Positions 44,970 through 54,644 of a stretch of 64,000 nt of DNA are shown here, piece by piece (position 1 is the stretch's first letter; each line of letters begins with the position of its first letter). The stretch is from contig NZ_LGIC01000065.1 in NCBI RefSeq assembly GCF_001294535.1, forward strand, positions 62,001 to 126,000, given 5' to 3'. The notes beneath the pieces were generated by a model, which did not search any database, was not told where the DNA came from, and saw nothing but the letters and a program-made list of their open reading frames with translations. This stretch comes from Cypionkella psychrotolerans. Its GTDB lineage: Bacteria > Pseudomonadota > Alphaproteobacteria > Rhodobacterales > Rhodobacteraceae. The position numbers and the translations under genes were made by a program.

Positions 44970-46156
44970 GTCGCCGGAGCCTTTTCGCCCGCCGTGTCTG
45001 CTCCCGTCTTGTCGCCAAGATAATCGGCCTGCAGCTTCTGCGCAGCAGCCTTCAGCCGGGTCATGAACCCGCCCGCGCCAACATCGGCCCCGGCCACCAG
45101 ATCAATCCGGCGATCCGGCATATCTGGCAGATGCACCAGCAATTCGGCCAGTTTGGTGCCCTTCAGCACCGGCGCCTTGATCGGGCTAGTGTAGCTGACT
45201 TCGGCCTGCACCGCCTCGGCAGCCCCCGCCGGGATCAGCAGGCGCAAATCTTCGGCTGGCACCAAGGCCACGCTGGGCGCCTCCCCCAGGAACACCTCGG
45301 CTTGCGCCACCTCGCTGCCGGCTTTCGCCACAGTTTTCAGCGCAAACTGCCGGAATGCCCAGTTGGCGATATTCTCGGCCTCTTTCGACCGCTCTTCCGC
45401 CGAGGCCATGCCCGAGATCGCAAACACGATCCGGCGCTCGCCTTGTTTGACGGACCCCACCATGCCAAACCCAGCCTCTTCAGTGTGGCCGGTTTTCAAG
45501 CCATCTGCGCCAATCCCCAAGGCCAGCAAGGGGTTACGATTATTGGCATTGGCGGGCGCGCGGTTTTTGTAGTTGAATTCGGTCTGCGAAAACACCGGAT
45601 AGAGATCGGGATAGGTGGTGATCAGATGCACCGACAGCAGGCCAAGATCCTTCATGCTCATCCGCTGGCCGGGGTCCGGCCAACCCGATGAATTGGCGAA
45701 GGTCGAGTTTTCGAGGCCCAAAACCTTTGCGCGTTCGTTCATCTTCTTGGCAAATTCAGCCTCGCTGCCCTCCAACCCTTCGGCGACCACGGTGCAGGCG
45801 TCGTTCCCCGAGTTCACGACCATGCCTTGGATCAGATCGCTGACCGTGGGGCGGTCGTTGCGCTGCAAGAACATGGTCGAGCCGTTCAAATCGGTGAACT
45901 TCATCGCTTCAGCCGAGACGCCAAAACTGGTGTCCATCTGCACCCGGCCATCTTTTAGCGCCTGAAACAGCATCTCAACCGTCATCAGCTTAGACATCGA
46001 GGCTGGCGGCAATGCCTCTTCCCCGTTTTTATCCATCAGCACGGTATGGGTGGTCACATCATAAACCCATGCCGCCGTCGCGCTGGTTTCAAACGCCTGA
46101 CCCGGCAGGCTGGCGGTCAAAAACAAAGCGGCTGCGAAAAATAAACGGAAGATCAT
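44966..46156 (-). CDS. dacC: D-alanyl-D-alanine carboxypeptidase (PBP5/6 type)
   Basis: A 396-residue class C low-molecular-weight penicillin-binding protein that trims the terminal D-Ala from peptidoglycan pentapeptides. Signal peptide through about residue 20; active-site SMSK in LPPASMSKLMTVEM, SGN in VVNSGNDACTVVAEG and KTG in GLKTGHTEEAG. A beta-rich C-terminal domain follows. The symbol is given by family type; dacA is equally fitting. It is 4 bases after the SPOR gene and overlaps tmk. Confidence 0.92.
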   Translation of the reverse strand: MIFRLFFAAALFLTASLPGQAFETSATAAWVYDVTTHTVLMDKNGEEALPPASMSKLMTVEMLFQALKDGRVQMDTSFGVSAEAMKFTDLNGSTMFLQRNDRPTVSDLIQGMVVNSGNDACTVVAEGLEGSEAEFAKKMNERAKVLGLENSTFANSSGWPDPGQRMSMKDLGLLSVHLITTYPDLYPVFSQTEFNYKNRAPANANNRNPLLALGIGADGLKTGHTEEAGFGMVGSVKQGERRIVFAISGMASAEERSKEAENIANWAFRQFALKTVAKAGSEVAQAEVFLGEAPSVALVPAEDLRLLIPAGAAEAVQAEVSYTSPIKAPVLKGTKLAELLVHLPDMPDRRIDLVAGADVGAGGFMTRLKAAAQKLQADYLGDKTGADTAGEKAPAT

Positions 46157-46160
46157 TGGC

Positions 46161-47045
46161 TTAGCCTTTCAGGAAATAGGCGTCCTTGAATCCCGCCTGC
46201 TTGATTTTACCCATCAGGGCCTTGTCGCCGCGCGCCGTTACGGACCAGAAGCTTTTGCCCTGCGCGGTCTCGGCACGAGTATCCGCCGCGATCCCTGCGG
46301 CTTTCAGCTGGTCGCTTGCGCGCTTGGCATTGGCCTCGACCGAAAAGATGCCGACCTGGATCAGCCCAGCTTTGCCGCTGGCAACCGGAGCTTTCGGTGT
46401 CGCCGGGGCAGGGGCCGCCGCCGCAGGTTTTCCGCTGGCGGGCACGGTTGCAATCGGCGGCGCGGTTGGCTTGCCACCCTTCGGTGCTGCGCGGTCAATC
46501 GCCGCCGCCGCACCGGGGATCGGGTCGAGCGTTTCGGTCGCCACGGTTTCCGCCGCGTCGAGAATGGGCTTGTTGGCATCGGGTGCTGTCTTCGCCGCTT
46601 CCTCACGCCGCAAAGCCGTCACCGAAACCTTGCCCGGTTCGCCCGCGAGCAAGCCCAAAGCCGCCGCCGCATCCGATGAGATTTGCAGCTTCGGTCCCGG
46701 ATTGTCCAACTCGCGCCGGAACAGCGCGCCGATGACGAATTTGCCGTTGGCGGTGTTGCGCAGGATCACCCGCTCGGGGTCTTTTGCGTCGGGCGAGGCC
46801 ACCCAGACACCGCCCAGCGAGGGGCGGCCGTCCCACAAAGCCTGATCGGTGGCCTGAAAAATCGACGGGTCTTCCACATCGCGGTCCACCAGCTTGACAG
46901 ATTTTGACGTGGCCGGAACCGCGCCCTGCGCCGCGCCATCTGGCGGAGCCTTGGCAGCCAGCGGGCCCTTGCCCTCTTGGCAGCCGGTCAAAAGCGCCGT
47001 CACCGCAACAGCCACCATCAATCGCCGCATTGCCATCCCCGTCAT
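46161..47045 (-). CDS. SPOR-domain lipoprotein
   Basis: A 294-residue envelope protein. From ATG 47045, with GAGGAG 6 bases ahead, the N-terminus reads as a lipoprotein signal ending in ALLTGC. A Pro/Ala-rich linker (residues about 165-215) leads to a C-terminal SPOR domain (residues about 220-294, GLIQVGIFSVEANAKRASDQL) that binds denuded glycan strands at the septum. It is the first of seven minus-strand genes and directly precedes a cell-wall carboxypeptidase, fitting a joint role in peptidoglycan shaping. Upstream frame to 47159 is rejected. Confidence 0.88.
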   Translation of the reverse strand: MTGMAMRRLMVAVAVTALLTGCQEGKGPLAAKAPPDGAAQGAVPATSKSVKLVDRDVEDPSIFQATDQALWDGRPSLGGVWVASPDAKDPERVILRNTANGKFVIGALFRRELDNPGPKLQISSDAAAALGLLAGEPGKVSVTALRREEAAKTAPDANKPILDAAETVATETLDPIPGAAAAIDRAAPKGGKPTAPPIATVPASGKPAAAAPAPATPKAPVASGKAGLIQVGIFSVEANAKRASDQLKAAGIAADTRAETAQGKSFWSVTARGDKALMGKIKQAGFKDAYFLKG

Positions 47046-47204
47046 GCTCTGCTCCTCTGCGCGTATTATTGCTCGCGCTTTCCCACCTTTTGGTGGCGTT
47101 TCCATTGCCCTTTTGGCCCTTTTTGGGCCGTTATGGCGGCATGATACAGTCTGGCGCAAGCGCAGGGAAGGGTGTGCTTTGCCTTGGGCGGAAAACCTTC
47201 GTGA

Positions 47205-48314
47205 TCAGCCGAAAATCCGCCAAGCCTGCGCTTCCAGCCTTGCCCGCTGAAACGTGATCAGATCGGCGGGCGGCTGTTGCAGATCAGACATTTCCAGCAG
47301 CGGGTCGATCACCGGGCTGCGCGTGCCCAGCAGTTCCTCGACCACCGCGAGCCCGCAAAACGGCACATAAATGTCGGAATAGCCGCCCTCATGTGCCACC
47401 ACAATCTTGCCACCACAAAGCTCCTCCGCCAACCCAAACACCTGCCGCGCCATCGCCCGAAACGTCTCAGATGTCGCCTGCATCCGCGCCAAAGGATCGA
47501 CGCAAGAGGCGTCATAGCCCGAGGCCACCACGATCAGATCAGGTTTGAACTCCCGCAGCGCTGGCGTCACCAACAGCTCAAAGGCATCAAGATAAGCCTG
47601 ATGGCCGCAGCCTGCGAGCAGCGGAATGTTGAGATTTGTGCCATGCCCCGCACCGATACCACGATCTTCCGCCCCGCCATAGCCCGGCGGAAAGCAGTTT
47701 TCCTGATGCAAGGATATCGTCAGCGTATCGGCACGGTCATAGAAAATCGTCTGGGTGCCATTGCCATGATGCACATCCCAATCCACCACCGCCACCCGCA
47801 ACGGCCCATGCTTGGCCCGCACAGCCTCCAGTGCCACCGGGATATTCGCCAGCAGGCAAAACCCCATTGAGGCATCCGGCAAACAATGGTGCCCCGGTGG
47901 CCGTGACAAAGCATAGGCCCGCGCGACCGCCCCCGTCACCACATCCTCCACCGCCTGTTTCACCAGCCCCGAGGACAAACAGGCGATCTCGTAACTGCCC
48001 TGCCCAAACGGCGCGAAATGCGGTGGGATATTGCCGCCACCTGCGTCCGACATCGCCTTGAGCCGATCAAGATAGTCCGCTGTATGCACCCGCAACAGAT
48101 CGTCGCTGCTGGACGGTTCAGCCGAGCGCACGGTCAGTTGCGGCCAAATCCCCGCCACTTCCAGCAGGTTCTTGAATCGCCGTTTCGTTTCCGGGTTCTC
48201 GGCAAATCCGGTGGCCGAGGGCGGCTGCACATAGCCGCCTGCGGGGATGAAAAGCACCTGTTCGCCGCCCGTGTGCCACAAACACCGCTCATCATGGTAA
48301 AATGCTGTGGCCAT
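47205..48314 (-). CDS. Class II histone deacetylase-like amidohydrolase
   Basis: A 369-residue zinc deacetylase. Active-site blocks are RPPGHHCLPDASMGFCLLAN (catalytic His pair), VVDWDVHHGNGTQ (Asp and His zinc ligands), VVASGYDASCVDPLARM (second zinc Asp) and HEGGYS. The sequence resembles the HDAH/acetylpolyamine amidohydrolase relatives of class II. In bacteria the substrates may be acetylated polyamines or other acyl amides; given the polyamine genes elsewhere in the window this is attractive but unproven. It is monocistronic and divergent from the LpxR-like gene. Confidence 0.9.
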   Translation of the reverse strand: MATAFYHDERCLWHTGGEQVLFIPAGGYVQPPSATGFAENPETKRRFKNLLEVAGIWPQLTVRSAEPSSSDDLLRVHTADYLDRLKAMSDAGGGNIPPHFAPFGQGSYEIACLSSGLVKQAVEDVVTGAVARAYALSRPPGHHCLPDASMGFCLLANIPVALEAVRAKHGPLRVAVVDWDVHHGNGTQTIFYDRADTLTISLHQENCFPPGYGGAEDRGIGAGHGTNLNIPLLAGCGHQAYLDAFELLVTPALREFKPDLIVVASGYDASCVDPLARMQATSETFRAMARQVFGLAEELCGGKIVVAHEGGYSDIYVPFCGLAVVEELLGTRSPVIDPLLEMSDLQQPPADLITFQRARLEAQAWRIFG

Positions 48315-48489
48315 CGCACATCCTTTCGCGCCGAAAATTCTTTCGCATTAAGAAAGTGTTTTCCATCTTCTTGCCATAGTGCAAATGCAACAACAGCAGA
48401 TGCACTGCTCAGGTGGCAGTTAAACTATAACGATAAAAAGCGCGGTTTGTGGCAGATTAGGCCAAAAGACGGCGGAGTTGGGGATCGAG

Positions 48490-49404
48490 ATGTTGGACTT
48501 TGTAAAAACCCTGGTGATTGCGGCAGCATTTGTCACCGCCGTGCCCGCCCATGCCGAAGATCGGGTGACGCTCGGCTGGGGTCGGATGTTCAGCAATGAC
48601 GCTTTAGGCGACCAAAAAGACCGCTGGCGCACCGGTGGCTATCAGGTCAGCCGCATCAGGGGCTATTCTTGGGATGGCGCATTGCCGACCACGCCGGGCG
48701 AGATCCTCGAATTCCGCGGCTCGGCACAGATCGTAGCACCCGAAGATCTGGTCTCGCCGCCGCCAACAGACCGCCGCTACGCCGCCACTTTGTCGTTCGG
48801 GCTGCACACCCAATTCGACTGGCGCGGCAATGATGTCAGCGTCGGCACCGAGCTGGTGCTGCTTGGGCCGCAGACCGGGATCAGCAATTTCCAGAAATGG
48901 ATTCACAACATGGTCGGGCTGGAGAAGCCCACGGTGATCGACAACCAGATCGGCAACGGCATCTATCCGACGCTGGAGGCTGAACTGGGCCACAAATTTT
49001 CACTCGGGGATCGGGCCGAGCTGCGCCCCTTCGTGCAGGCCCAAGCCGGGGTCGAAAGCTTTGTGCGCGTTGGCGGCGATCTGGTGATCGGCACGCTGGG
49101 CCGCGATGATCTGATGGTGCGCGAAGGCGTCACCGGCCAACGCTACCGCGCCGTGGAAGGCACGCGCGATCAAGGCGTTAGCTTTATTCTCGGCGGTGAT
49201 ATCGCGCGGGTGTTTGACTCGGCTTTGCTGCCCGCAGATGGCGTGGCCACCCTGACCGAAGACCGCTCACGCCTGCGCGCGGGGGTGCATTGGCAGGGCG
49301 AAAAGGCCTCGGTGTTCTATGGCGTCAGCTATCTGAGCAAGGAATTTGATCAGCAGCCGGAATGCCAGTTGGTTGGCGGGCTGAACCTGAACCTCAAGTT
49401 CTAA
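48490..49404 (+). CDS. LpxR-like outer-membrane lipid A deacylase family protein (DUF2219)
   Basis: A 304-residue exported beta-barrel protein: signal peptide ending VPAHA, then VTLGWGRMFSNDALGDQKDRWRTGGY, the N-terminal strand block carrying the Asn-Asp and DRWRTG residues typical of DUF2219/LpxR, and GPQTGISNFQKWIHNMVGL. The chain ends in LNLNLKF with terminal Phe. LpxR removes a 3'-acyloxyacyl group from lipid A. ATG 48490 is preferred over the in-frame TTG at 48478. It is divergent from the deacetylase and monocistronic. Confidence 0.8.
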   Translation: MLDFVKTLVIAAAFVTAVPAHAEDRVTLGWGRMFSNDALGDQKDRWRTGGYQVSRIRGYSWDGALPTTPGEILEFRGSAQIVAPEDLVSPPPTDRRYAATLSFGLHTQFDWRGNDVSVGTELVLLGPQTGISNFQKWIHNMVGLEKPTVIDNQIGNGIYPTLEAELGHKFSLGDRAELRPFVQAQAGVESFVRVGGDLVIGTLGRDDLMVREGVTGQRYRAVEGTRDQGVSFILGGDIARVFDSALLPADGVATLTEDRSRLRAGVHWQGEKASVFYGVSYLSKEFDQQPECQLVGGLNLNLKF

Positions 49405-49434
49405 GCAAATCGAATCGGCCGAAGAACACCAGAT

Positions 49435-49447
49435 CAACTCAAAGTTG
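49435..49447 (+). promoter_or_regulatory. Dyad CAACT-CAA-AGTTG before the intact Hint gene
   Basis: A perfect 5-bp inverted repeat with the same CAA spacer as the copy at 32099; the outer pair is C-G here and T-A there, so symmetry is kept. It lies 107 bases before ATG 49555. Downstream, at 49498-49512, GTAA-N7-TTAAC is one base off a CtrA box. Confidence 0.45.
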
Positions 49448-49554
49448 TATAAAGTAACATTCACTTGCTCTGTTGCCTTTTTACCATAGGAATTCGCGTA
49501 ACCCTCTGTTAACGTTTCCAGATAAGAAACAAAAAAACGAGCAGGCAAACAGGC

Positions 49555-50625
49555 ATGAAAACGGGCTCTTTGGGCACGTTCGTCATCTCCTGGTCACAAA
49601 CAGAAGTAGACGGCCTTAAGGCCGCATCCTTGGACTTACTGAGCGTAGGCGCCGCATGGCGTTGGACGGGTGCAGCCGTGCGCGTGGACGGTCCTCAGGG
49701 GTTGCTACTTTTGGAACAGGCTGAAGGGGCGGCGGATTTACGCAAAAGGGCGGCGCGCATGGTGCGCCGTCTGGTGGGTGTAGCGGTGGGCGGCGAGGTT
49801 AAGCCGGAATACGAAACAGATCCCTATCCTGATCTTCCCGATCAGGGCTTTATCGTCACCGATGGGCATCAGTCCTTCACGGTAACCATCATTCCGGTGC
49901 CGGACACCGGGGCGCATCTGTTGATGCTGGTCGGCGATCTGCCGCCCTGCGATCAGGATTTGTGGGTGGTGCGCACCGCGATTGACCGCACCCATTCCGG
50001 GGCAGGGGCGCGGGTGGCGGGCGGGGTGATTTGCTTTACGCCTGATACACGCGTGGCCACGCCGGACGGAGTGCAGCAAATCCGCCATCTGCGCAGCGGT
50101 GATATGATCCTGACCCGCGACAATGGCCCGCAAGAGGTTCTCTGGACCGGTCACAGGCGGATGTCCGGCGCGCGGCTTTACGCCATGCCACATCTGCGGC
50201 CCATTCGATTTCGGGCAAATTCGATGGGCCTTTACCGCCCGGATGAGGATTTGTTGGTCTCGCCGCAGCACCGGATGCTGGTCAAAGGTGCCGCAGCACA
50301 GGCCTTGTTCAACACATCGGAAGTGCTGGTCGCCGCCGAAGATCTGGTTAACGACGCCACCATCGCCGTTGATCACGTGCTGCGCGAGGTGACTTATGTG
50401 CATATCCTGTTGGAGCGGCACAATATCGTCTGGGCCAATGGGCTGGAAACCGAAAGCTTCCACCCCTCCAACACCGCGCTCGATACTGTCGATCCGGTAC
50501 AGCGCGAAGGCCTGCTGCACATCCTGCCCGAGATCGCAGAAAATCCGCACGCCTACGGCGATTACGCCCGCCGTAATATCTCGGGGTCCGAGGCCGCCAT
50601 CCTGCGGCACGAACTGGCGGCATAA
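49555..50625 (+). CDS. Hint-domain protein
   Basis: A 356-residue protein. Residues 1-155 form an uncharacterised beta-rich N-terminal part without signal peptide (ISWSQTEVDGLKAASLDLL). From about residue 158 a Hint domain begins: VICFTPDTRVATPDGVQQI, then LRSGDMILTRDNGPQEV and LLVSPQHRMLV, with the terminal part VTYVHILLERHNIVWANGLETESF. Such Hint domains can cleave their own N-terminal peptide bond; Cys is present at the start of the domain. Many Rhodobacteraceae have several such proteins; the role is unknown. It is monocistronic with a long AT-rich leader and its own terminator. Confidence 0.88.
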   Translation: MKTGSLGTFVISWSQTEVDGLKAASLDLLSVGAAWRWTGAAVRVDGPQGLLLLEQAEGAADLRKRAARMVRRLVGVAVGGEVKPEYETDPYPDLPDQGFIVTDGHQSFTVTIIPVPDTGAHLLMLVGDLPPCDQDLWVVRTAIDRTHSGAGARVAGGVICFTPDTRVATPDGVQQIRHLRSGDMILTRDNGPQEVLWTGHRRMSGARLYAMPHLRPIRFRANSMGLYRPDEDLLVSPQHRMLVKGAAAQALFNTSEVLVAAEDLVNDATIAVDHVLREVTYVHILLERHNIVWANGLETESFHPSNTALDTVDPVQREGLLHILPEIAENPHAYGDYARRNISGSEAAILRHELAA

Positions 50626-50679
50626 AGTGGTCTGCAGCGGTTGACTCTGCTTAGGCCGACTGTATAAGCCGCCCTACGT

Positions 50680-50703
50680 CCCGGATGAAAGTCCGGGGCT
50701 TTT
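50680..50703 (+). terminator. Intrinsic terminator after the Hint gene
   Basis: CCCGGA-tgaaag-TCCGGG, 6-bp stem followed by GCTTTTC. Short T-run; plausible moderate terminator. Confidence 0.6.
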
Positions 50704-50793
50704 CATTGGTGTTGGTGGACTTCGCAAGAAGAACCCTGTCGAACCTTCGGGTTAAAGGACAACGCCCTTCGTAACTTAAGAAGGAGATCAGAG

Positions 50794-51414
50794 ATGACAA
50801 AACGCACCTCTGCCAAGTACAAAATTGACCGTCGCATGGGCGAAAACATCTGGGGCCGTCCGAAATCCCCGGTGAACAAGCGTGAATATGGCCCCGGCCA
50901 GCACGGTCAGCGCCGCAAGAACAAGCTGTCGGATTTCGGTACTCAGTTGCGCGCTAAGCAAAAACTGAAGGGTTACTATGGTGACCTGACCGAGAAGCAA
51001 TTCCGCAAGATCTACACCGAAGCTGAACGCGTCAAAGGCGATACCGGCGAGATGCTGGTGGGTCTGCTGGAGCGTCGCCTCGACGCCGTCGTATACCGTG
51101 CTAAACTGGTGCCGACCGTATTCGCAGCGCGTCAGTTCGTGAACCATGGCCACGTCACCGTCAACGGCAGCCGCGTCAACATCGCGTCGTACCGTGTCAA
51201 AGAGGGCGACATCATCGCCGTTCGCGAAAAGTCGCGTCAACTCGCGATCATCGCAGAGGCTTTGGCTTTGACCGAGCGTGACACCCCGGACTATCTTGAA
51301 ATCGACACCAACAAACTGACCGTGAAGTTCATCCGCACCCCCGGTCTGGGCGACATCCCGTATCCGGTCGTCATGGAACCGAACCTGGTCGTCGAATATT
51401 ACGCCAAAAACTAA
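50794..51414 (+). CDS. rpsD: 30S ribosomal protein S4
   Basis: The 206-residue S4 binds 16S rRNA and starts small-subunit assembly. Clear features: [25 protein letters not shown]-type N-terminal basic region, [34 protein letters not shown] with the S4 RNA-binding domain, and [18 protein letters not shown] strong AAGGAG lies before ATG 50794. It stands alone here, outside any ribosomal operon, as in other alphaproteobacteria. Followed by a strong terminator. Confidence 0.97.
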   Translation: MTKRTSAKYKIDRRMGENIWGRPKSPVNKREYGPGQHGQRRKNKLSDFGTQLRAKQKLKGYYGDLTEKQFRKIYTEAERVKGDTGEMLVGLLERRLDAVVYRAKLVPTVFAARQFVNHGHVTVNGSRVNIASYRVKEGDIIAVREKSRQLAIIAEALALTERDTPDYLEIDTNKLTVKFIRTPGLGDIPYPVVMEPNLVVEYYAKN

Positions 51415-51452
51415 GCTCTGCCCCACTCGGCAGAGGCGAAACCGTTATGATC

Positions 51453-51480
51453 GGCCCGCCTTTATGGCGGGCCTTTTCTC
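51453..51480 (+). terminator. Intrinsic terminator after rpsD
   Basis: GGCCCGCC pairs with GGCGGGCC around a TTTAT loop, then TTTTCTCTTTT. Strong by shape. Confidence 0.9.
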
Positions 51481-51497
51481 TTTTATCGGAGCCCGTG

Positions 51498-52031
51498 ATG
51501 TCAGACAAACCCACGCTTGAATCGAAGTTTGAACAGGGTCTGTTCGCCAGCCGCTGGTTGATGGCGCCGATGTATCTTGGGCTGGTGGTCAGCCTTGCGA
51601 TGCTAGTGGTGATTTTCGTAAAGGAATTGGCTTATTACGCGCCACAAGTCCTGACGATGACAGCCGATCAAAGTATCCTTTCGGTGTTGACCCTGATCGA
51701 CCTTAGCCTTGCCGCCAACCTGCTGCTGATCGTGCTGTTTTCCGGCTATGAGAATTTCGTCTCTAAGCTGGACATCACCAGCGATGACCGACCCGATTGG
51801 ATGGGCAAGGTCGATTTCTCGGGCCTGAAAATGAAACTGATCGCCTCGATCGTGGCGATTTCAGGTATTCACTTGCTAAAGGTCTTCATGGGTTTAGGTA
51901 AGCCAGACTCGGCTTATGCCGTCACCCCCGACACTTTGCGCTGGATGGTGATCATCCACCTGACCTTCGTGACCTCGGGCGTTCTGCTCGCTCTGATGGA
52001 TTGGCTGTCGGCGAAAACCGACAAGCATTGA
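51498..52031 (+). CDS. UPF0114 (YqhA-like) inner-membrane protein
   Basis: A 177-residue membrane protein with four hydrophobic segments: LMAPMYLGLVVSLAMLVVIF, VLTLIDLSLAANLLLIVLFSGYENFV, LIASIVAISGIHLLKVF and MVIIHLTFVTSGVLLALMDW. The arrangement and the FSGYENFVSKL block match the UPF0114/YqhA family, whose function is unknown. ATG 51498 has GGAG 7 bases ahead; the frame upstream includes the rpsD terminator. It is 7 bases before homospermidine synthase. Confidence 0.9.
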   Translation: MSDKPTLESKFEQGLFASRWLMAPMYLGLVVSLAMLVVIFVKELAYYAPQVLTMTADQSILSVLTLIDLSLAANLLLIVLFSGYENFVSKLDITSDDRPDWMGKVDFSGLKMKLIASIVAISGIHLLKVFMGLGKPDSAYAVTPDTLRWMVIIHLTFVTSGVLLALMDWLSAKTDKH

Positions 52032-52038
52032 GGACCTT

Positions 52039-53454
52039 ATGACCTACACCGTACACGCCCGCATCGACGGCCCCTTGGTGATGATCGGCTTCGGCTCGAT
52101 TGGCCGTGGCACTCTGCCGTTGATCCAGCGCCACATTGATTTCGACCGCGACCAGTTCACCGTGATCGAGCCCTCGGCTGAATTCGCGCCGATGCTGGCC
52201 GAACATGGCATCAACCACCTGCAACTGGCGTTGACGCAGGACAACTTCGCCGAAACCCTGCGCAGCCTGTTCCCGAATGGCAAAGGCTTCATCGTTAACC
52301 TTTCCGTCGACGTAGATTCCATCGAACTGATGAAGCTCTGCCAAGAGCTTGGCGTGCAATATATCGACACCGTCGTGGAGCCTTGGCCCGGTTTCTACTT
52401 CAACTCGCCGCTGCCGAACGCCGACCGTACCAATTATCCCCTGCGCGAAAAGGTCCGCGCGTTGGGCAAAACCTATCCCGGCGGCCCGACAGCAGTCTCC
52501 TGCTGCGGCGCCAATCCAGGCATGGTCAGTTGGTTGCTGAAGGAAGCGCTGCTGCGCCTCGCCAAAGATACTGGCGTCAAAACCGACCCCAAGACCCAAC
52601 AAGACTGGGCCCTGCTCGCGATGACCCTTGGCGTCAACGGCGTTCACATTGCCGAGCGCGACACTCAGGTCTCTGCCCGCCCCAAGCCCCAAGGCACCTT
52701 CGTCAACTCCTGGTCGGTCGATGGCCTGCTCTCGGAAGGCTACCAACCCGCCGAACTCGGCTGGGGCACGCATGAGAAAAAACTACCCCCCAACGGCCAT
52801 AAATTCAAATCCGGCCCCGGCTATGCGATCTGGATCGACCGCCCTGGCGCCGATACCCGCGTGCGCTCTTGGTGCCCCGATGTCGGCCCGCAATTCGGCC
52901 TTGTCGTCACCCATAATGAATCGCTGTCGATCCCCGACTATTACACGGTCTGGGACGGCCCCCGCGCCCTTTACCGCCCGACCTGCCACTACGCCTACCA
53001 CCCATGCCCGGACGCGATCCTATCGTTGCACGAAACCAATGGCGCAGGAAAACTCCCTGAACAAAAACACATCCTGACCGCCGATGAAATCATCGGCGGC
53101 GGCGACGATCTGGGCGTGTTTCTCTACGGTCACGCCAAAGGGGCTATGTGGTATGGCTCGCGCCTGACCATCGAAGAAGCCCGCGCTTTGGCCCCTTACC
53201 AGAACGCTACCGGCATGCAGGTGACCTCCGCCGTCCTCGCCGCAATGGTCTGGACCGCCGAAAACCCCCGCATGGGCTTCGTCGAAGCCGATGAGATGGA
53301 CCACGCCCGCTGCCTCGACGTCCAACGCCCCTACTTGGGCCGCATCGAGTGCCACTACACCGACTGGACCCCGCTGCAAAACCGCATCAACCGTTTTGCC
53401 GAGGATCGGGACGAAGACGATCCGTGGCAGTTCACCAACTTCCTCGCGGTTTGA
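52039..53454 (+). CDS. hss: Homospermidine synthase
   Basis: The 471-residue NAD-dependent enzyme makes sym-homospermidine from two putrescines (or putrescine and spermidine). It has an N-terminal Rossmann fold (PLVMIGFGSIGRGTLPLIQRH), the segment VEPWPGFYFNSPL and SCCGANPGMVSWLLKEAL, and the C-terminal long helical part. Homospermidine is the main polyamine of many alphaproteobacteria, so it relates functionally to the transporter and ureohydrolase at 35-40 kb. It is downstream of the UPF0114 gene by 7 bases, and a perfect hairpin follows its stop. Confidence 0.94.
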   Translation: MTYTVHARIDGPLVMIGFGSIGRGTLPLIQRHIDFDRDQFTVIEPSAEFAPMLAEHGINHLQLALTQDNFAETLRSLFPNGKGFIVNLSVDVDSIELMKLCQELGVQYIDTVVEPWPGFYFNSPLPNADRTNYPLREKVRALGKTYPGGPTAVSCCGANPGMVSWLLKEALLRLAKDTGVKTDPKTQQDWALLAMTLGVNGVHIAERDTQVSARPKPQGTFVNSWSVDGLLSEGYQPAELGWGTHEKKLPPNGHKFKSGPGYAIWIDRPGADTRVRSWCPDVGPQFGLVVTHNESLSIPDYYTVWDGPRALYRPTCHYAYHPCPDAILSLHETNGAGKLPEQKHILTADEIIGGGDDLGVFLYGHAKGAMWYGSRLTIEEARALAPYQNATGMQVTSAVLAAMVWTAENPRMGFVEADEMDHARCLDVQRPYLGRIECHYTDWTPLQNRINRFAEDRDEDDPWQFTNFLAV

Positions 53455-53461
53455 GACATTT

Positions 53462-53484
53462 GCGCAAGGGCTAGCCCCTTGCGC
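53462..53484 (+). terminator. Perfect hairpin after homospermidine synthase
   Basis: GCGCAAGGG pairs with CCCTTGCGC around CTAGC. No T-run follows, so it may mark a transcript end or RNA stability element rather than a standard terminator. Confidence 0.5.
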
Positions 53485-53558
53485 AGCCCGATAGGCCAAA
53501 TGTTGCTGGCATTGCACCCGCCCCCTCGCTAAAACCCGCGCAACACTTGGGGAATCCG

Positions 53559-54644
53559 ATGAACGACGCAATCCGCCCACAGCCCGGCATCATGGACATC
53601 GCTCTGTACGAAGGTGGCAAAGCCGCCATCGCAGGCGTCACCAATGTGCTGAAACTGTCGTCGAACGAAAACCCGTTCGGCCCGTCTGACAAAGCCAAAG
53701 ACGCCTTCGCCCGCTCGGTCCACAACCTGCACCGCTACCCCAACACAGACCACGCGTCCTTGCGCCAAGCCATCGCCGACGTGCATGGCCTCGACGCCAG
53801 CCGCGTGATCTGCGGTGTCGGTTCCGATGAAATCATCACCTTCCTGTGCCAAGCCTATGCCGGCCCGAAAGACGAAGTGGTGTTCACCGAACACGGCTTC
53901 CTGATGTATCGCATCTCGGCCCTCGCCGCAGGGGCCACCCCGGTTGAAGTCGCCGAACGCGACCGCACCACCGATGTCGATGCCATCCTGCGCGCCTGCA
54001 ACCGTCGAACAAAGCTGGTTTTTATCGCCAACCCAAACAACCCGACCGGCACGATGATTTCCGCCGCCGAGATCGAACGCCTTGCTGCGGGGCTGCCTGC
54101 GCAGGCCATTCTGGTGCTCGACGGTGCCTATGCCGAGTTTGTTGAAGGTTTTGATGCCGGCCTCTCCCTGATCGAATCCCGCACCAACGTCGTGATGACC
54201 CGCACCTTCTCGAAAATCTACGGTCTGGGCGGTCTGCGCATCGGCTGGGGCTATGGCCCCAAACAAATCATCGACGTGCTGAACCGCATTCGTGGCCCGT
54301 TCAACCTGTCGAACACCCAGCTGGATACCGCCGAAGCCGCCGTGCGTGATCAGGATTTCGTCAACCGCTGCCGCACCGACAACGCCCGGATGCGGACGTG
54401 GCTTGCGCAGGCTTTGGCCGAGCTTGGCATTCCCTCCGACACCTCGCTTGCCAATTTCATCCTCGCCCGCTTTGCTAGCCCGGAAGAAGCCGAGGCCTGC
54501 GATTTGTTTCTGCAAAAGCAGGGCCTGATCGTGCGCCGCGTCGTCAGCTACAAACTGCCGCACTGCCTGCGCATCACCGTGGGGGATGAGGCCTCGTGCC
54601 GCCGCGTCGTCCACGCGATTGCGCAGTTCAAGGGTGTGAAATGA
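53559..54644 (+). CDS. hisC: Histidinol-phosphate aminotransferase
   Basis: A 361-residue PLP enzyme of histidine synthesis. Family blocks: [12 protein letters not shown] near the N-terminus, [19 protein letters not shown] and [19 protein letters not shown] with the PLP Lys. Many of these also transaminate phenylpyruvate and hydroxyphenylpyruvate, fitting its operon with tyrC. The start used is ATG 53559 (GGGGA box); the frame from 53547 is 4 codons longer. It overlaps tyrC by 4 bases. Confidence 0.93.
   Translation: MNDAIRPQPGIMDIALYEGGKAAIAGVTNVLKLSSNENPFGPSDKAKDAFARSVHNLHRYPNTDHASLRQAIADVHGLDASRVICGVGSDEIITFLCQAYAGPKDEVVFTEHGFLMYRISALAAGATPVEVAERDRTTDVDAILRACNRRTKLVFIANPNNPTGTMISAAEIERLAAGLPAQAILVLDGAYAEFVEGFDAGLSLIESRTNVVMTRTFSKIYGLGGLRIGWGYGPKQIIDVLNRIRGPFNLSNTQLDTAEAAVRDQDFVNRCRTDNARMRTWLAQALAELGIPSDTSLANFILARFASPEEAEACDLFLQKQGLIVRRVVSYKLPHCLRITVGDEASCRRVVHAIAQFKGVK

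Noticed and set aside
53529-54614. 361-codon minus-strand frame opposite hisC
   Set aside because: Shadow of hisC; the PLP motifs on the plus strand decide the case.
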